Positions 35,494 to 44,726 of a DNA stretch of 64,000 nt are shown here, piece by piece. How positions within the stretch are numbered: the first letter of the stretch is position 1; every line of letters begins with the position of its first letter. Where the stretch lies: assembly GCF_033954835.1 (NCBI RefSeq), contig NZ_CP121471.1:2846501-2910500 (forward strand), in the 5' to 3' direction. The notes below the pieces were generated by a model, which was given only the letters and a program-made list of their open reading frames with translations, made no database searches and had not been told where the DNA came from. The DNA is from Thiorhodovibrio frisius (GTDB lineage Bacteria; Pseudomonadota; Gammaproteobacteria; Chromatiales; Chromatiaceae). Both the position numbers and the translations under genes were made by a program.

Positions 35494-36515
35494 TCTTTCT
35501 GATTTTGTTTACCAGAAGGCTACTGCAAACAAAAATCAATTTCCCAAGAATCGATAAAATATTGATCGGTTTTGCCATTGCAGCACTTCTGCTGGGCATT
35601 ACCAGCTTCCTTGACATCCATTATTATCAATACCTTGCGCCTCTTGGGTTATCAGTCTATCTATTTCTTTTGTTTCTGGGAGTCTATGCCAAGCTGAAGG
35701 GCATCACGCTGTCCGGTTACTACCTGTTGAGTATGGCGCTCTATTTTTCCGGGATCATTCTGCTCGCCTTGCTGTTAATGGACTTAATTCCTTACAGCCT
35801 ATTCGCGCGATATCTTTATATATCCGGCTCCTTGGCTGAATTGACCATTTTCTCCCTGGCATTAGCTTATCGGGTCAAGTTATTGCAGAATCAGAAAACA
35901 GGCCTTCAACAACAATTGATCGAAACCGAACGACAAGCAAAGGCGCGTTTGGAAGTGAAGGTGGCTGAACGCACCGAGGCACTCAAACAGGCCAATGAAG
36001 AATTGGAACGCATGGCCATGAAGGACGGTCTGACTAGCCTGGCGAATCGGCGCTTTCTCGATCAACGCTTGCGCGAAGAATGGCAAAGATTAAAGCGGGA
36101 GCAGGGATTTCTCGCCGTTGTTATATGCGATATCGATTATTTCAAACGGTTCAATGATCACTATGGTCATCAGAGCGGCGACACATGCATCGTCAAGGTC
36201 GCGCGGGCGCTGCAGCACGGTCTCCAGCGTCCCGGTGATCTGGCTGGGCGCTATGGGGGCGAGGAATTTTTGATGCTACTGCCAAACACGGATATCCAGG
36301 GCGCGGCCATCACCGCCGAAAGGCTCCGCTCAGCCGTCGAGGCGCTGGCGATCAAACACGCGAAATCCGATGTGAGGTATGTGACCATGTCTTTCGGCGT
36401 AGCCGCAGCCATACCCCAGGAGGACTGCAGCGCGGAACATCTTGTTTCGCTGGCGGACGAGGCGCTGTATCGTGCCAAGGACCAAGGCCGAAACCGGGTT
36501 GTCGTCAGTGAGTGA
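35490..36515 (+). pseudogene. DISM helices plus GGDEF domain, C-terminal half of the broken diguanylate cyclase
   Basis: 341 codons from TTG at 35490 (overlapping the previous stop as TTGA). Five or so hydrophobic helices are followed by a coiled coil (RQAKARLEVKVAERTEALKQ) and a complete GGDEF domain: DGLTSLANRRFLDQRL, DIDYFKRFNDHYGHQSGD, GGEEF catalytic loop and ADEALYRAKDQGRN. The enzyme domain looks functional, so a translationally coupled two-chain protein is possible, but loss of the N-terminal sensor link makes a pseudogene more likely. Confidence 0.7.
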
Positions 36516-36744
36516 GTGAATATTTCCTTTCCCGTTAACAAGAAAGCATCGTCTTCAGAAAACATCACCTCAATATCTCGCGAGCCGTGCCATACTTCGC
36601 GGCTTTCATTTGATTGCGCTCTTGCATCCGATAAAGCATTTCGGAAACAACTTCAGTCGGGGATCAATAAAGCCCGGATGAAACTTTACTATTGACCAGC
36701 TTTTCAAGCTGGGGGACATCAACCTTCATGAGTCAGTCGGGTTA

Positions 36745-36996
36745 TCATTTTCGCCCAACGTGCTCAGCGGTCGATTGGGCTGGAGTCAAGGTTTTGATGG
36801 ACAGTGCATGAAGCTCGCCGCTCGCGATCTGGTCGCGGACAGTGTCCATCACCAGACGCTGTTTTTTGATGGGCGTCAGCCCTTCAAAAGACTCGCTGAC
36901 AACAATGGCGTCGAAGTGACTACCGTCGCCACTGACTTGAACCTCGGCGTCTGACAGGCCATTGCGGATGAGTTGCGCCACGGCTTCTGTTTCCAT
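36745..36996 (-). CDS. ibaG: BolA/IbaG family protein
   Basis: 83 residues with the BolA fold pattern: VQVSGDGSHFDAIVVSESFE, then LTPIKKQRLVMDTVRDQIAS and a C-terminal HALSIKTLTPAQ. This short form matches IbaG/YrbA, which with monothiol glutaredoxin handles iron-sulfur clusters or acid stress. The ATG at 36996 has a strong GCAAGGAGC ribosome-binding site. Around 130 bp from hom on the same strand. Confidence 0.88.
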   Translation of the reverse strand: METEAVAQLIRNGLSDAEVQVSGDGSHFDAIVVSESFEGLTPIKKQRLVMDTVRDQIASGELHALSIKTLTPAQSTAEHVGRK

Positions 36997-37124
36997 TGGG
37001 GCTCCTTGCGGCTTGCTATTGGGAAGCTTGTTGTTGGGTCCAGAGGAAATGCGGCCGGGGCGAGTCTTGTCCAAGGTTCGAACCCGCGCGACGGCCGGCT
37101 GAAGCCACCGCACCCCGAGGGAGA

Positions 37125-38441
37125 TCAGCCTTCCAGGGATTCCATGCGAATGCGCACCACGGCGCCCTGCACCGCCTCAAGCGCCTCAATGCGGGCGATG
37201 GCACGGTTCATGTCGCCTTCCTTAATGCGATGGGTGAGCATAATCAGGGGCACATGGGTGTCGCCCGCGCCCGGTTCTTTTTGCTGAATGGCCTCGATGC
37301 TGATGCCCTCCTCGCCGAGGATACCGGCGATACCTGCCATAACGCCGGGACTGTCGAGCGCGAGCAGGCGCAGATAATACGCCGTCTCGATGGCATCCAT
37401 CGACAGCACCGGGGTGTCGCTCAGCTCATCCGGCTGGAAGGCGAGATGGGGCACCCGGTTGGTCGGATCGGTGGTCAGAGCGCGCGTGATATCCACCACA
37501 TCGGCCACTACGGCAGAGGCAGTCGGCAGGGCACCGGCACCGGCACCATAGTAGAGCGTGGGACCGACGGCATCACACTTGACCAGCACCGCGTTCATCA
37601 CGCCATCGACATTGGCAATCAGCCGCCGATGTGGGATGAGCGTGGGATGGACACGCAGCTCGATGCCGTCCGGGGTGCGCCGGGCGATACCAAGATGCTT
37701 GATGCAATAGCCGAGCTTGGCGGCATAGGCGACATCCAGGGGCTCAATGCGGGAGATGCCTTCGGTAAAGGTCTTGTCAAATTGCAGCGGGATGCCGAAG
37801 GCGAGCGAACCGAGAATAGTCAGCTTGTGCGCGGCGTCGATGCCTTCGACATCGAAAGTTGGATCGGCCTCGGCGTAGCCGAGTTCTTGCGCCTCGGCCA
37901 GCACCTCAGCAAAAGCGCGGCCCTTATCGCGCATCTCGGTCAGGATGAAATTGCCAGTGCCATTGATGATGCCGGCGATCCACTCAACATGGTTGGCGGC
38001 CAGACCTTCACGCAGCGCCTTGATGATAGGAATGCCCCCGGCCACGGCAGCCTCGAAGGCGACTGTGACGCCCTTGGCTTGAGCGGCGGCAAAGATCTCG
38101 TTGCCATGCAGGGCAATCAGCGCCTTGTTGGCGGTGACCACATGTTTGCCGTTCTCAATAGCCTTGAGCACCAGTTCGCGCGCCGGTGAATAACCGCCGA
38201 TCAGCTCGATGACGATGTCGATCTCTGGGTCATCGACCACCTTGAAGGCGTCGTCAGAAATCTTGTCGATACGCTCGAGCCCGGAGATGCGGCTCTTGTC
38301 GTATTCACGCGCCGCCGCATGGGCGATGCGAATCTCGCGTCCGGCGCGACGGGCGATTTCCTCGGCATTGCCGGTCAGCACGGTGACGGTACCGCCGCCA
38401 ACTGTACCCAGGCCCAAGAGTCCGATCTTAACGGGCTCCAT
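37125..38441 (-). CDS. hom: Homoserine dehydrogenase
   Basis: 438 residues: NAD(P)-binding Rossmann start KIGLLGLGTVGGGT, the homoserine dehydrogenase catalytic region (GIINGTGNFILTEM, AEADPTFDVEGIDAAHKLTI) and a C-terminal ACT domain (PGVMAGIAGILGEEGISIEA) for threonine feedback. It reduces aspartate semialdehyde to homoserine for threonine and methionine. The ATG at 38441 is used. It follows the aminotransferase gene by 55 bp, a common pairing in gammaproteobacteria. Confidence 0.96.
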   Translation of the reverse strand: MEPVKIGLLGLGTVGGGTVTVLTGNAEEIARRAGREIRIAHAAAREYDKSRISGLERIDKISDDAFKVVDDPEIDIVIELIGGYSPARELVLKAIENGKHVVTANKALIALHGNEIFAAAQAKGVTVAFEAAVAGGIPIIKALREGLAANHVEWIAGIINGTGNFILTEMRDKGRAFAEVLAEAQELGYAEADPTFDVEGIDAAHKLTILGSLAFGIPLQFDKTFTEGISRIEPLDVAYAAKLGYCIKHLGIARRTPDGIELRVHPTLIPHRRLIANVDGVMNAVLVKCDAVGPTLYYGAGAGALPTASAVVADVVDITRALTTDPTNRVPHLAFQPDELSDTPVLSMDAIETAYYLRLLALDSPGVMAGIAGILGEEGISIEAIQQKEPGAGDTHVPLIMLTHRIKEGDMNRAIARIEALEAVQGAVVRIRMESLEG

Positions 38442-38496
38442 AGTGTCTCCTCCAGAATCTGTAATGAAAGTGCGCATAGCGCTGGGCGCCGCGCAC

Positions 38497-39714
38497 TCAG
38501 GCCACGTTTGCGGTGAATCCGATGCGCGCGTCCTCGCGCAGCATGTGTTTGATGCCTTTCACCGCCTGACGGGTGCGGTGTTCGTTCTCGATCAGCGCGA
38601 AACGCACATGATCGTCGCCATAGTCGCCAAAGCCAATACCCGGCGAGACCGCAACTTTCGCATCTTGCAGCAGCTTTTTGGCAAACTCCAGCGAGCCCAT
38701 CGCCTGATAGGCCTCGGGAATACGCGCCCAGACGAACATGGTCGCGCGCGGTTTCTCGACCGGCCAGCCGGCAGCTTGCAGCCCCTCACAGAGCACGTCG
38801 CGCCGACTTTCGTATTGATCGCGGATCTCGGCCACGCAGTCCTGCGAGGACTCGAGCGCATGAATGGCCGCAACCTGAATGGGAGTAAAGGTGCCATAGT
38901 CGAGGTAGGACTTGATGCGCGCCAAGGCGGCGATCATGGTCGGATTGCCGCACATAAAGCCAATGCGCCAGCCCGGCATATTGTAGCTTTTTGACATGGA
39001 GAAAAACTCCACGGCATAGTCGATTGCACCCGGCACCTGCAAAATGGACGGCGCCTTGTAGCCGTCGAAAACGATGTCAGCATAGGCCAAATCGTGCACG
39101 ACCCAGATGCCGTGCTCGCGGGCGATGTCGATGACTTTTTCAAAGAAGTCCAGCTCCACACACTGAGTGGTGGGATTGCCGGGGAAGTTGAGCACCAGCA
39201 TCTTCGGCCGCGGCCAAGAGTCCAAAATCGCGCGCTGGAGCTCCTCGAAAAAGTCCACCTCAGGCGTCAGCTTGACGTGGCGCACATCGGCGCCTGCGAT
39301 AATAAAGCCATAGGGATGAATCGGATAGGCCGGATTGGGCACCAGCACAGTGTCGCCCGCCGCCATGGTCGCCATGGCCAGATGGGCGAGCCCCTCCTTG
39401 CTGCCGATGGTAACAATGGCCTGACTTTCGGGGTCCAGGGTGACAGCGTAGCGATCCTGATACCAGCGGCAGATGGCGCGGCGCAGGCGCGGAATACCGC
39501 GCGAGACCGAATAACGATGGGTATCGCGGCGCTGGGCGACCTCGACAAGCTTATCGACAATATGCCGGGGCGTGGGCTGGTCCGGATTGCCCATGCCGAA
39601 GTCGATAATATCCTCGCCGCGCGCTCGCGCCGCTGCCTTCAACTCATTGACAATGTTGAAAACATAGGGCGGAAGCCGCTCGATGCGGCTGAAATTGGGC
39701 TGGGGCGCGAGCAC
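38497..39714 (-). CDS. alaC: AlaC-like pyridoxal-phosphate aminotransferase
   Basis: 405 residues of the fold-type I class I/II family: [32 protein letters not shown] and the PLP lysine in [15 protein letters not shown], with a final RFALIE arginine. The closest family is the alanine-synthesising AlaC group encoded next to hom. GTG at 39714 is preferred over TTG at 39729 because GAGGA lies at the right distance before it. Likely co-transcribed with hom. Confidence 0.88.
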   Translation of the reverse strand: MLAPQPNFSRIERLPPYVFNIVNELKAAARARGEDIIDFGMGNPDQPTPRHIVDKLVEVAQRRDTHRYSVSRGIPRLRRAICRWYQDRYAVTLDPESQAIVTIGSKEGLAHLAMATMAAGDTVLVPNPAYPIHPYGFIIAGADVRHVKLTPEVDFFEELQRAILDSWPRPKMLVLNFPGNPTTQCVELDFFEKVIDIAREHGIWVVHDLAYADIVFDGYKAPSILQVPGAIDYAVEFFSMSKSYNMPGWRIGFMCGNPTMIAALARIKSYLDYGTFTPIQVAAIHALESSQDCVAEIRDQYESRRDVLCEGLQAAGWPVEKPRATMFVWARIPEAYQAMGSLEFAKKLLQDAKVAVSPGIGFGDYGDDHVRFALIENEHRTRQAVKGIKHMLREDARIGFTANVA

Positions 39715-39877
39715 GGATGTTCCTCTCAAAGATTGGCAAGGGAAACCTTGCAGTTTAGCGCGCCGCGCGGCGGATGCCTATCGCTGAACGCGACGGTGCG
39801 CGAGCGGAGCACAGCTGGAGCGGGGTTAGGCAGGGTTGGGCCGGTTTGAGGCACAACCGGATAGCAACTGGAGCAAC

Positions 39878-40315
39878 TCAGGACTCAAGCCAGAAAGTGA
39901 CGGGACCATCGTTGGTGAGACTCACCTGCATGTCGGCGCCGAATCGTCCGCTTGCCACCGGCTGATGGGTCTGACGTGCGCACTCCAGCAGGTGCGCGAA
40001 CAGCCGCTCGCCAAGCTCTGGTGGCGCGGCGCTGGTAAAGCTTGCCCGAGTGCCCTTGCGGGTATCGGCCGCCAGAGTGAACTGAGGCACCAGCAGCAGG
40101 CCGCCTTTGACATCGCGCAGGCTCAAGTTCATGCGGCCACTGGCATCGGGGAACACACGGTAGCCGAGCAGGCGCTCAAGCAACCGCTCGGCGCGGGATT
40201 CGTTATCCTCAGGCTGCACCGCGACCAGCACTAGAAGGCCTTGATCGATAGCGCCAACTAACTCCCCCGCCACCTCAACCCGCGCCTGGGTGACGCGCTG
40301 GAGCAGGCCGATCAT
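39878..40315 (-). CDS. dtd: D-aminoacyl-tRNA deacylase
   Basis: 145 residues with Dtd signatures: MIGLLQRVTQARVEVAGELV, LVPQFTLAADTRKGTRASFT (usually SQFTL; Pro here) and the cross-subunit gate NDGPVTFWLES. It recycles D-aminoacyl-tRNAs and glycyl-tRNA(Ala). ATGA overlap with pip. Confidence 0.94.
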   Translation of the reverse strand: MIGLLQRVTQARVEVAGELVGAIDQGLLVLVAVQPEDNESRAERLLERLLGYRVFPDASGRMNLSLRDVKGGLLLVPQFTLAADTRKGTRASFTSAAPPELGERLFAHLLECARQTHQPVASGRFGADMQVSLTNDGPVTFWLES

Positions 40316-41271
40316 GCCAACTGTTGGGCGAAGCGATCAGTGGCTGCGATGAGTTCGCGCGCAATGCCGGGCTCAAAGGCCGCGTGACCGGCGTCGGGGA
40401 TGATCTTGAGTTCAGCCTCGGGCCAGGCCTGGTGCAACTCCCAGGCAGACGCCAGCGGGCAGATGGCGTCGTAGCGACCATGCACGATAACACCGGGAAT
40501 GCCGCGCACGGCATTGATGTCCCGCAGCAACTGGTCCGATTGCAAGAAGGCGTTGTGCAAAAAGTAATGGCATTCCACGCGCGCTAGGGCGATGGCGAAC
40601 GCATCGGCGGCAAAGCTGTCGCGCAGTTCGCGATTCGACAGCAGGGTGGCACAGCGCCCCTCCCACAGCGACCAGGCGCGCGCGGCGGCGGTCTGCGCCT
40701 CACCCGGCGGACCGAACAGGCGCTCGGCATAGGCGCGCAACAGATCGCCCTGCTCTTCTGGCGCGATGGGCGCGAGATAGTCCTGCCAGTAGTCGGGGAA
40801 CAGGCGGCTCGCGCCCTGTTGGTAGAACCAGTGAATTTCTTCCGGCCGACAGAGAAAAATCCCGCGCAGCACCAAAGCTGACACGGCCTCTGGGTGCTGC
40901 TCGGCATAGGCCAATGCAAGGGTTGAGCCCCAGGAACCGCCAAACACCAACCAGCGCTCCACCCCCAGATGCGCGCGCAGGCGTTCGATATCGGCGACCA
41001 GATCCCAGGTGGTATTGGCATCGACACAGGCATGAGGCCGTGAGCGCCCGCAACCGCGCTGATCGAACAGAATGATACGGTAGCGCTCGGGATCGAAAAA
41101 CTGCCGGTGCGACGCACTACAGCCGGCACCCGGTCCGCCATGCAGAAACAGCGCCGGGTACCCGTTCGGGTTGCCGCACTGCTCGACATAGAGTTCATGC
41201 CCGTCGCCGACATCAAGGTATTCAGTCGCATAGGGCTCAATGGCGGGGTAGAAACTGTTTTGCATCGTCAT
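40312..41271 (-). CDS. pip: Proline iminopeptidase
   Basis: 319 residues, alpha/beta-hydrolase of peptidase family S33: oxyanion region LHGGPGAGCS, DQRGCGRSRPH, nucleophile GGSWGSTLALAY, then HGRYDAICPLASA (Asp) and AGHAAFEPG (His). It releases N-terminal proline from peptides. The ATG at 41271 is used; a TTG two codons earlier is possible. Coupled to dtd. Confidence 0.93.
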   Translation of the reverse strand: MTMQNSFYPAIEPYATEYLDVGDGHELYVEQCGNPNGYPALFLHGGPGAGCSASHRQFFDPERYRIILFDQRGCGRSRPHACVDANTTWDLVADIERLRAHLGVERWLVFGGSWGSTLALAYAEQHPEAVSALVLRGIFLCRPEEIHWFYQQGASRLFPDYWQDYLAPIAPEEQGDLLRAYAERLFGPPGEAQTAAARAWSLWEGRCATLLSNRELRDSFAADAFAIALARVECHYFLHNAFLQSDQLLRDINAVRGIPGVIVHGRYDAICPLASAWELHQAWPEAELKIIPDAGHAAFEPGIARELIAATDRFAQQLA

Positions 41272-41286
41272 CGCCAAACCCCCGAC

Positions 41287-42180
41287 TCAATTCGCTTTGG
41301 TGGTGATATCCGCGTCGGTCGCGGTCTGTCCCGGTTCGGAGCCACGTGCGGCAACCTGTTCAAGAGAGACGCAACGCTCAAGCTCCGAGTCAGCCAGCTC
41401 AACCAGTCGCTTCTGCTCTCCGACCAAGGCATCCGGCGGGATTGGAGAGGCCGTCAGCATCTCCGCTGCTGCACGCATATCCTCGCAACGGCTTCGGTCA
41501 TCTTCGGTTAGAGTGGCACGAAACAGCCGCGCCGAGGCGCCGTAGATGAAGCCAAGTGCCCGATCTGGCGCCTCCCTGCGCGCCGCATCGGCAGCTTTGA
41601 GCAATTTGTCGTTCTCGCGCCCGACTCGCGGCTCTCGCGTATTGTCGTCGAGCCGATTGCGCCTTTCACTCAGCGCCAGCAGCAGACCACCATGATAGGC
41701 AACCCGACGACTGGTAGCCTGCTCCGAGGCGGACAGACGTAGCGCCTTTTTGTAGTTGCGTTCCGCGCAGTCCAGCAGCTGGCGCATATTCGCATCCCGA
41801 TCTGATGTTGTGTGCGGCAGCTCAATGGCCTGCCGCAGGCAGTCATCCGCCTGACTGGCATCTTGCTCGGCACGATCAGGCCCGCCCTTGGTCTGCTCGC
41901 CGCCGCCAAAAAACCCGGCCAAAAATCCCCCGCCCGAGTTCTCGGCTACGGACCCTGCTGAGTCGCTGCTCGCCGACTCCGTCTGCTCGAGCATCGCCGT
42001 TGCCGCCCCTGCCTCAACGCCACCCTGCCCCAAATCTTGGGACGGTGTGGTCTCGCATCCGCTCAAAAGAACCGAAACCGCGAGCAACGCTGGCGGCGCG
42101 AAGCATTTCCATCGCGCAGAGCCGCCGGGCGCTCGCTCGAACAGTGCGAAAGGCAGAAACATAAGCTTTGCTCGTGGCAT
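41287..42180 (-). CDS. Putative lipoprotein of unknown function
   Basis: 297 residues with a hydrophobic N-terminus ending in a lipobox (AVSVLLSGC), so the mature protein should be lipid-anchored from that Cys. A Gly/Ser-rich linker (SGGGFLAGFFGGGEQ) leads to a helical, TPR-like alternation of Ala/Arg/Glu (residues about 110-280) including paired Cys residues. I do not recognise the family. It lies 15 bp before pip on the same strand. The start at 42180 is tentative; 42162 is possible. Confidence 0.65.
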   Translation of the reverse strand: MPRAKLMFLPFALFERAPGGSARWKCFAPPALLAVSVLLSGCETTPSQDLGQGGVEAGAATAMLEQTESASSDSAGSVAENSGGGFLAGFFGGGEQTKGGPDRAEQDASQADDCLRQAIELPHTTSDRDANMRQLLDCAERNYKKALRLSASEQATSRRVAYHGGLLLALSERRNRLDDNTREPRVGRENDKLLKAADAARREAPDRALGFIYGASARLFRATLTEDDRSRCEDMRAAAEMLTASPIPPDALVGEQKRLVELADSELERCVSLEQVAARGSEPGQTATDADITTKAN

Positions 42181-42228
42181 CCCAGAAGGGGCGCTAACAT
42201 GCAGCCAAGACATGGTCCCCACTGACAT

Positions 42229-42256
42229 CCGACCTGACAAATCCGACCTGACAAAT
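42229..42256. repeat. Tandem 14-bp duplication
   Basis: CCGACCTGACAAAT is repeated exactly twice in tandem, flanked by similar partial copies. It lies upstream of the lipoprotein gene. Role unknown. Confidence 0.6.
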
Positions 42257-42312
42257 CCGATCAGCCGGATTCTGACCAAAAGAAATCCGCGTGGGGGGAT
42301 ATGCGGGTAGGA

Positions 42313-42489
42313 TCAGGATTGAGGCGCGGAATCGCCAGGACAGTGATCGGTATCGAGAAAGAAAGCGTCGTACCAGGGATAGGCAACCCTGCATTCATAC
42401 TTCAGCTTTGTGGCATGGGAGTGGCCAACAAAGACAAACCATCCACCACCGATCAGCAGAAACATGATAATAATCAGGAAGTCTTTCAT
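42313..42489 (-). CDS. Small single-pass membrane protein
   Basis: 58 residues: KDFLIIIMFLLIGGGWFVFV forms a single N-terminal helix, then a short Cys-containing tail (YECRVAYPWYDAFFLD). ATG at 42489 follows GCGAGGATC, a fair ribosome-binding site. No family recognised. Just upstream of the lipoprotein gene. Confidence 0.5.
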   Translation of the reverse strand: MKDFLIIIMFLLIGGGWFVFVGHSHATKLKYECRVAYPWYDAFFLDTDHCPGDSAPQS

Positions 42490-43035
42490 CGGAAGATCCT
42501 CGCTTAAGGTTCTGACACCTGAGAAAGCTCTCAGGCATCGGGTAGCACGACAAAATACCACCGGCAATCAAACCGGTAACAAGCACTCAGAAATGTGAAC
42601 CAGCTCGACAACGCAGACCGGGCCTAACGCCCAAGATTAACCCTTACCCCGATTGCTCGTCCAAGCGATTGCGCATCCGGGCTGATTGTTCATCCAGGCG
42701 ATTGAACCGGTCCGCAGGTCGATATTTGCCGTTATGTCTTGTGTGTTTTTCGGGAAAGCACTTCCCGCAAGCCATATTGGGGCTCAAAGATAGCCCAGGC
42801 ATCCATCGGGAGCAAGGCTAGTGTGGCAGTTGCCGACCCAGGCAGACACCAGATAACATATACCGCGCGAATACTACGGCACTCACCAGCATGTCACCCT
42901 GCACTCGCTGGTAAATTTCACGCAATGCCCATGCCGGTTCACCGCTGGATCGGCCCGCCCCACTCTGCCGCGACGGACTGAGCCCTGCTGTTGATTGTGA
43001 CTCCTCTCCTGCTGCCCAAGCGCTTTTTCCCGACC
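42490..43035. other. Intergenic region with short direct repeats
   Basis: About 545 bp without a convincing gene. Two imperfect 21-bp direct repeats of the form GATTG-TC-TCCA-GCGATTG lie at about 42651 and 42684. A hairpin-forming CGGGAAAGCACTTCCCG is near 42750. The promoter of the following operon should lie at the right end. Confidence 0.4.
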
Positions 43036-43476
43036 ATGGCTCGCGCAAGCTGGGCGAGTCGGCGTCCGTTCCGCCGCATTCTGCTGTGCCTTGCAATGAC
43101 GGGGGGACTGGCCCACGGGCAGGAAGTCATCGTCAACTCCGATGTCCATCTTGACGCCATCGACCGGAATTTCGCCCGTCTGCTGATCACCATGCGCATG
43201 CCGCAATGGCCAGACAAGCGCCCGGTCACCGTCTTCGTGCTCCCGGACAACAATCCCGTTCACGAGTCTTTCGCCAAGCGCGTACTGGAGGTCTATCCCT
43301 ACCAGCTCAGACGTACCTGGGACCGGCAAGTGTTCTCCGGCACCGGGCAGGCCCCGCGGCAGGTCGCCAATGAGCAGGAAATGATTGAACGCGTCAGTCA
43401 AACCGCCGGCGCCGTGGGATATGTCAGCTCGCCGCCGGATACGGACCTGGTCAAGGTTCTGGAGGTCGAGAAATGA
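43036..43476 (+). CDS. Short periplasmic binding-like protein (PstS-like fold)
   Basis: 146 residues with a signal peptide (ending GGLAHG) and segments of the PBP-like/PstS type: VIVNSDVHLDAIDRNFARLL, WPDKRPVTVFVLPDNN and VSQTAGAVGYVSSPPDTDLV. It corresponds to the small substrate-binding-like proteins often found next to outer-membrane channels and signalling proteins in c-di-GMP operons. It overlaps the porin gene (ATGA). An upstream TTG/GTG start (42991/42997) is possible. Confidence 0.7.
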   Translation: MARASWASRRPFRRILLCLAMTGGLAHGQEVIVNSDVHLDAIDRNFARLLITMRMPQWPDKRPVTVFVLPDNNPVHESFAKRVLEVYPYQLRRTWDRQVFSGTGQAPRQVANEQEMIERVSQTAGAVGYVSSPPDTDLVKVLEVEK

Positions 43477-44723
43477 GGTTGCGAACACGCGCGATTCTTG
43501 CCCCTCTTTTGCTTCTCGCCCCTCTTGTGCTTCTCGCCAGCACCGGGCTTGCCGCCGAGCCGACCAGCGAACCTAAAGCAGGCGTGACGGGATTCGGATT
43601 TGGCGAGCGTCTGCAGATCCATGGCTTTGCCAGCCAGGGAGCTGTTCAAAGCAGCGCCAACCGCTATTACGGCGATAGCCCGGAGACTTCCTTCGATTTC
43701 ACCGAGCTCGGCATCAATGCCTCTTTTCGTGTCAACCCCCGCCTGATGCTCGCGGCGCAAGTCCTGTCGCGACGCGCCGGCGACATGAGCGACGGATCAC
43801 CAGAGATCGATTTCGCACTGGCCGACATTAACTTGGTCTCGAACGCGCGCTACCGCGCCGGCATGCGGGTCGGCCGGATCAAGAACCGGCTCGGCCTCTA
43901 CAACGAAACCCGCGATGTCCCTTTTACCCATCCGGGCATCTTTCTCCCTCAAGTGGTGTATTTCGACAAGGTGCGCAACCTGGTGCTGTCAACGGATGGC
44001 ATTCTGCTCTACGGCGACCTGCACCAACCCTTTGGCACCTTCTCGGCCACTTTGTCGACGGGAAACCCGGTGATTGATGAGAATGTCGAAGCCGCTTACA
44101 TGAGCGGTGACTTCGATGGCACCCTGGAGAGCGAAAATCATTCCTGGCTGGCCAGCCTGTGGTTTGACTCGGCAACCGAGGCGCTGAAGCTCGGCCTCAG
44201 CGGCGCAACCGCCTCAGCGAAATACCATCCAAATTCCAGCGACCCTTTCTCCCTTCAACCCGGCACCATCGATATCATCTACTGGATCGCCTCGGCGCAA
44301 TACAATGCCGAGCGTTGGAGTCTGACAGCCGAGTACATGGGCGAACCGATGCAATGGCGCGATTTCGGCCCTTGGCGCCCGGATCGCGACGCAACGGCCG
44401 AGGGTTACTATGCTCAGGGAACCTACCGTTTCCTGCCTCGATGGCAGCTGATGGCGCGCTACGAGGAGGGTTTCGCCAACCGCGACGATCGCGACGGCAG
44501 CCAGCTTGAGCGGGACACCTTCGGCATGGCCCCGGCCAACACGGCCTATTCGCGAATCCTCAGCCTCGGGGTACGCTGGGACATCAACCGGCAGTGGATG
44601 CTGCGCGCTGAGTATTCACGCCATATCGGAAATTTCATTCTATCCGAGATCGAGAACCCCGATTTCTCCCAGTTTGAGAAACACTGGAATGTGTTTGCAA
44701 TTCAGGCAGCTTTCCGCTTCTAG
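43473..44723 (+). CDS. Outer-membrane beta-barrel porin-like protein
   Basis: 416 residues: signal peptide (after TGLAA) then alternating amphipathic strands ending in a terminal aromatic (AAFRF), the outer-membrane insertion signal. It opens LQIHGFASQGAVQSS and holds many YxA/W strands. Similar barrels are encoded with a PBP-like protein and a GGDEF/EAL gene in other Proteobacteria. The solute is unknown. Confidence 0.75.
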   Translation: MRLRTRAILAPLLLLAPLVLLASTGLAAEPTSEPKAGVTGFGFGERLQIHGFASQGAVQSSANRYYGDSPETSFDFTELGINASFRVNPRLMLAAQVLSRRAGDMSDGSPEIDFALADINLVSNARYRAGMRVGRIKNRLGLYNETRDVPFTHPGIFLPQVVYFDKVRNLVLSTDGILLYGDLHQPFGTFSATLSTGNPVIDENVEAAYMSGDFDGTLESENHSWLASLWFDSATEALKLGLSGATASAKYHPNSSDPFSLQPGTIDIIYWIASAQYNAERWSLTAEYMGEPMQWRDFGPWRPDRDATAEGYYAQGTYRFLPRWQLMARYEEGFANRDDRDGSQLERDTFGMAPANTAYSRILSLGVRWDINRQWMLRAEYSRHIGNFILSEIENPDFSQFEKHWNVFAIQAAFRF

Positions 44724-44726
44724 ACG

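Noticed and set aside
36696-36712. CCAGCTT / AAGCTGG hairpin downstream of ibaG as a terminator
   Set aside because: It is short and not followed by a T-run on the minus strand.
42651-42704. Short direct repeats as a CRISPR remnant
   Set aside because: Only two imperfect copies at 33-bp spacing, with no third repeat and no cas gene.
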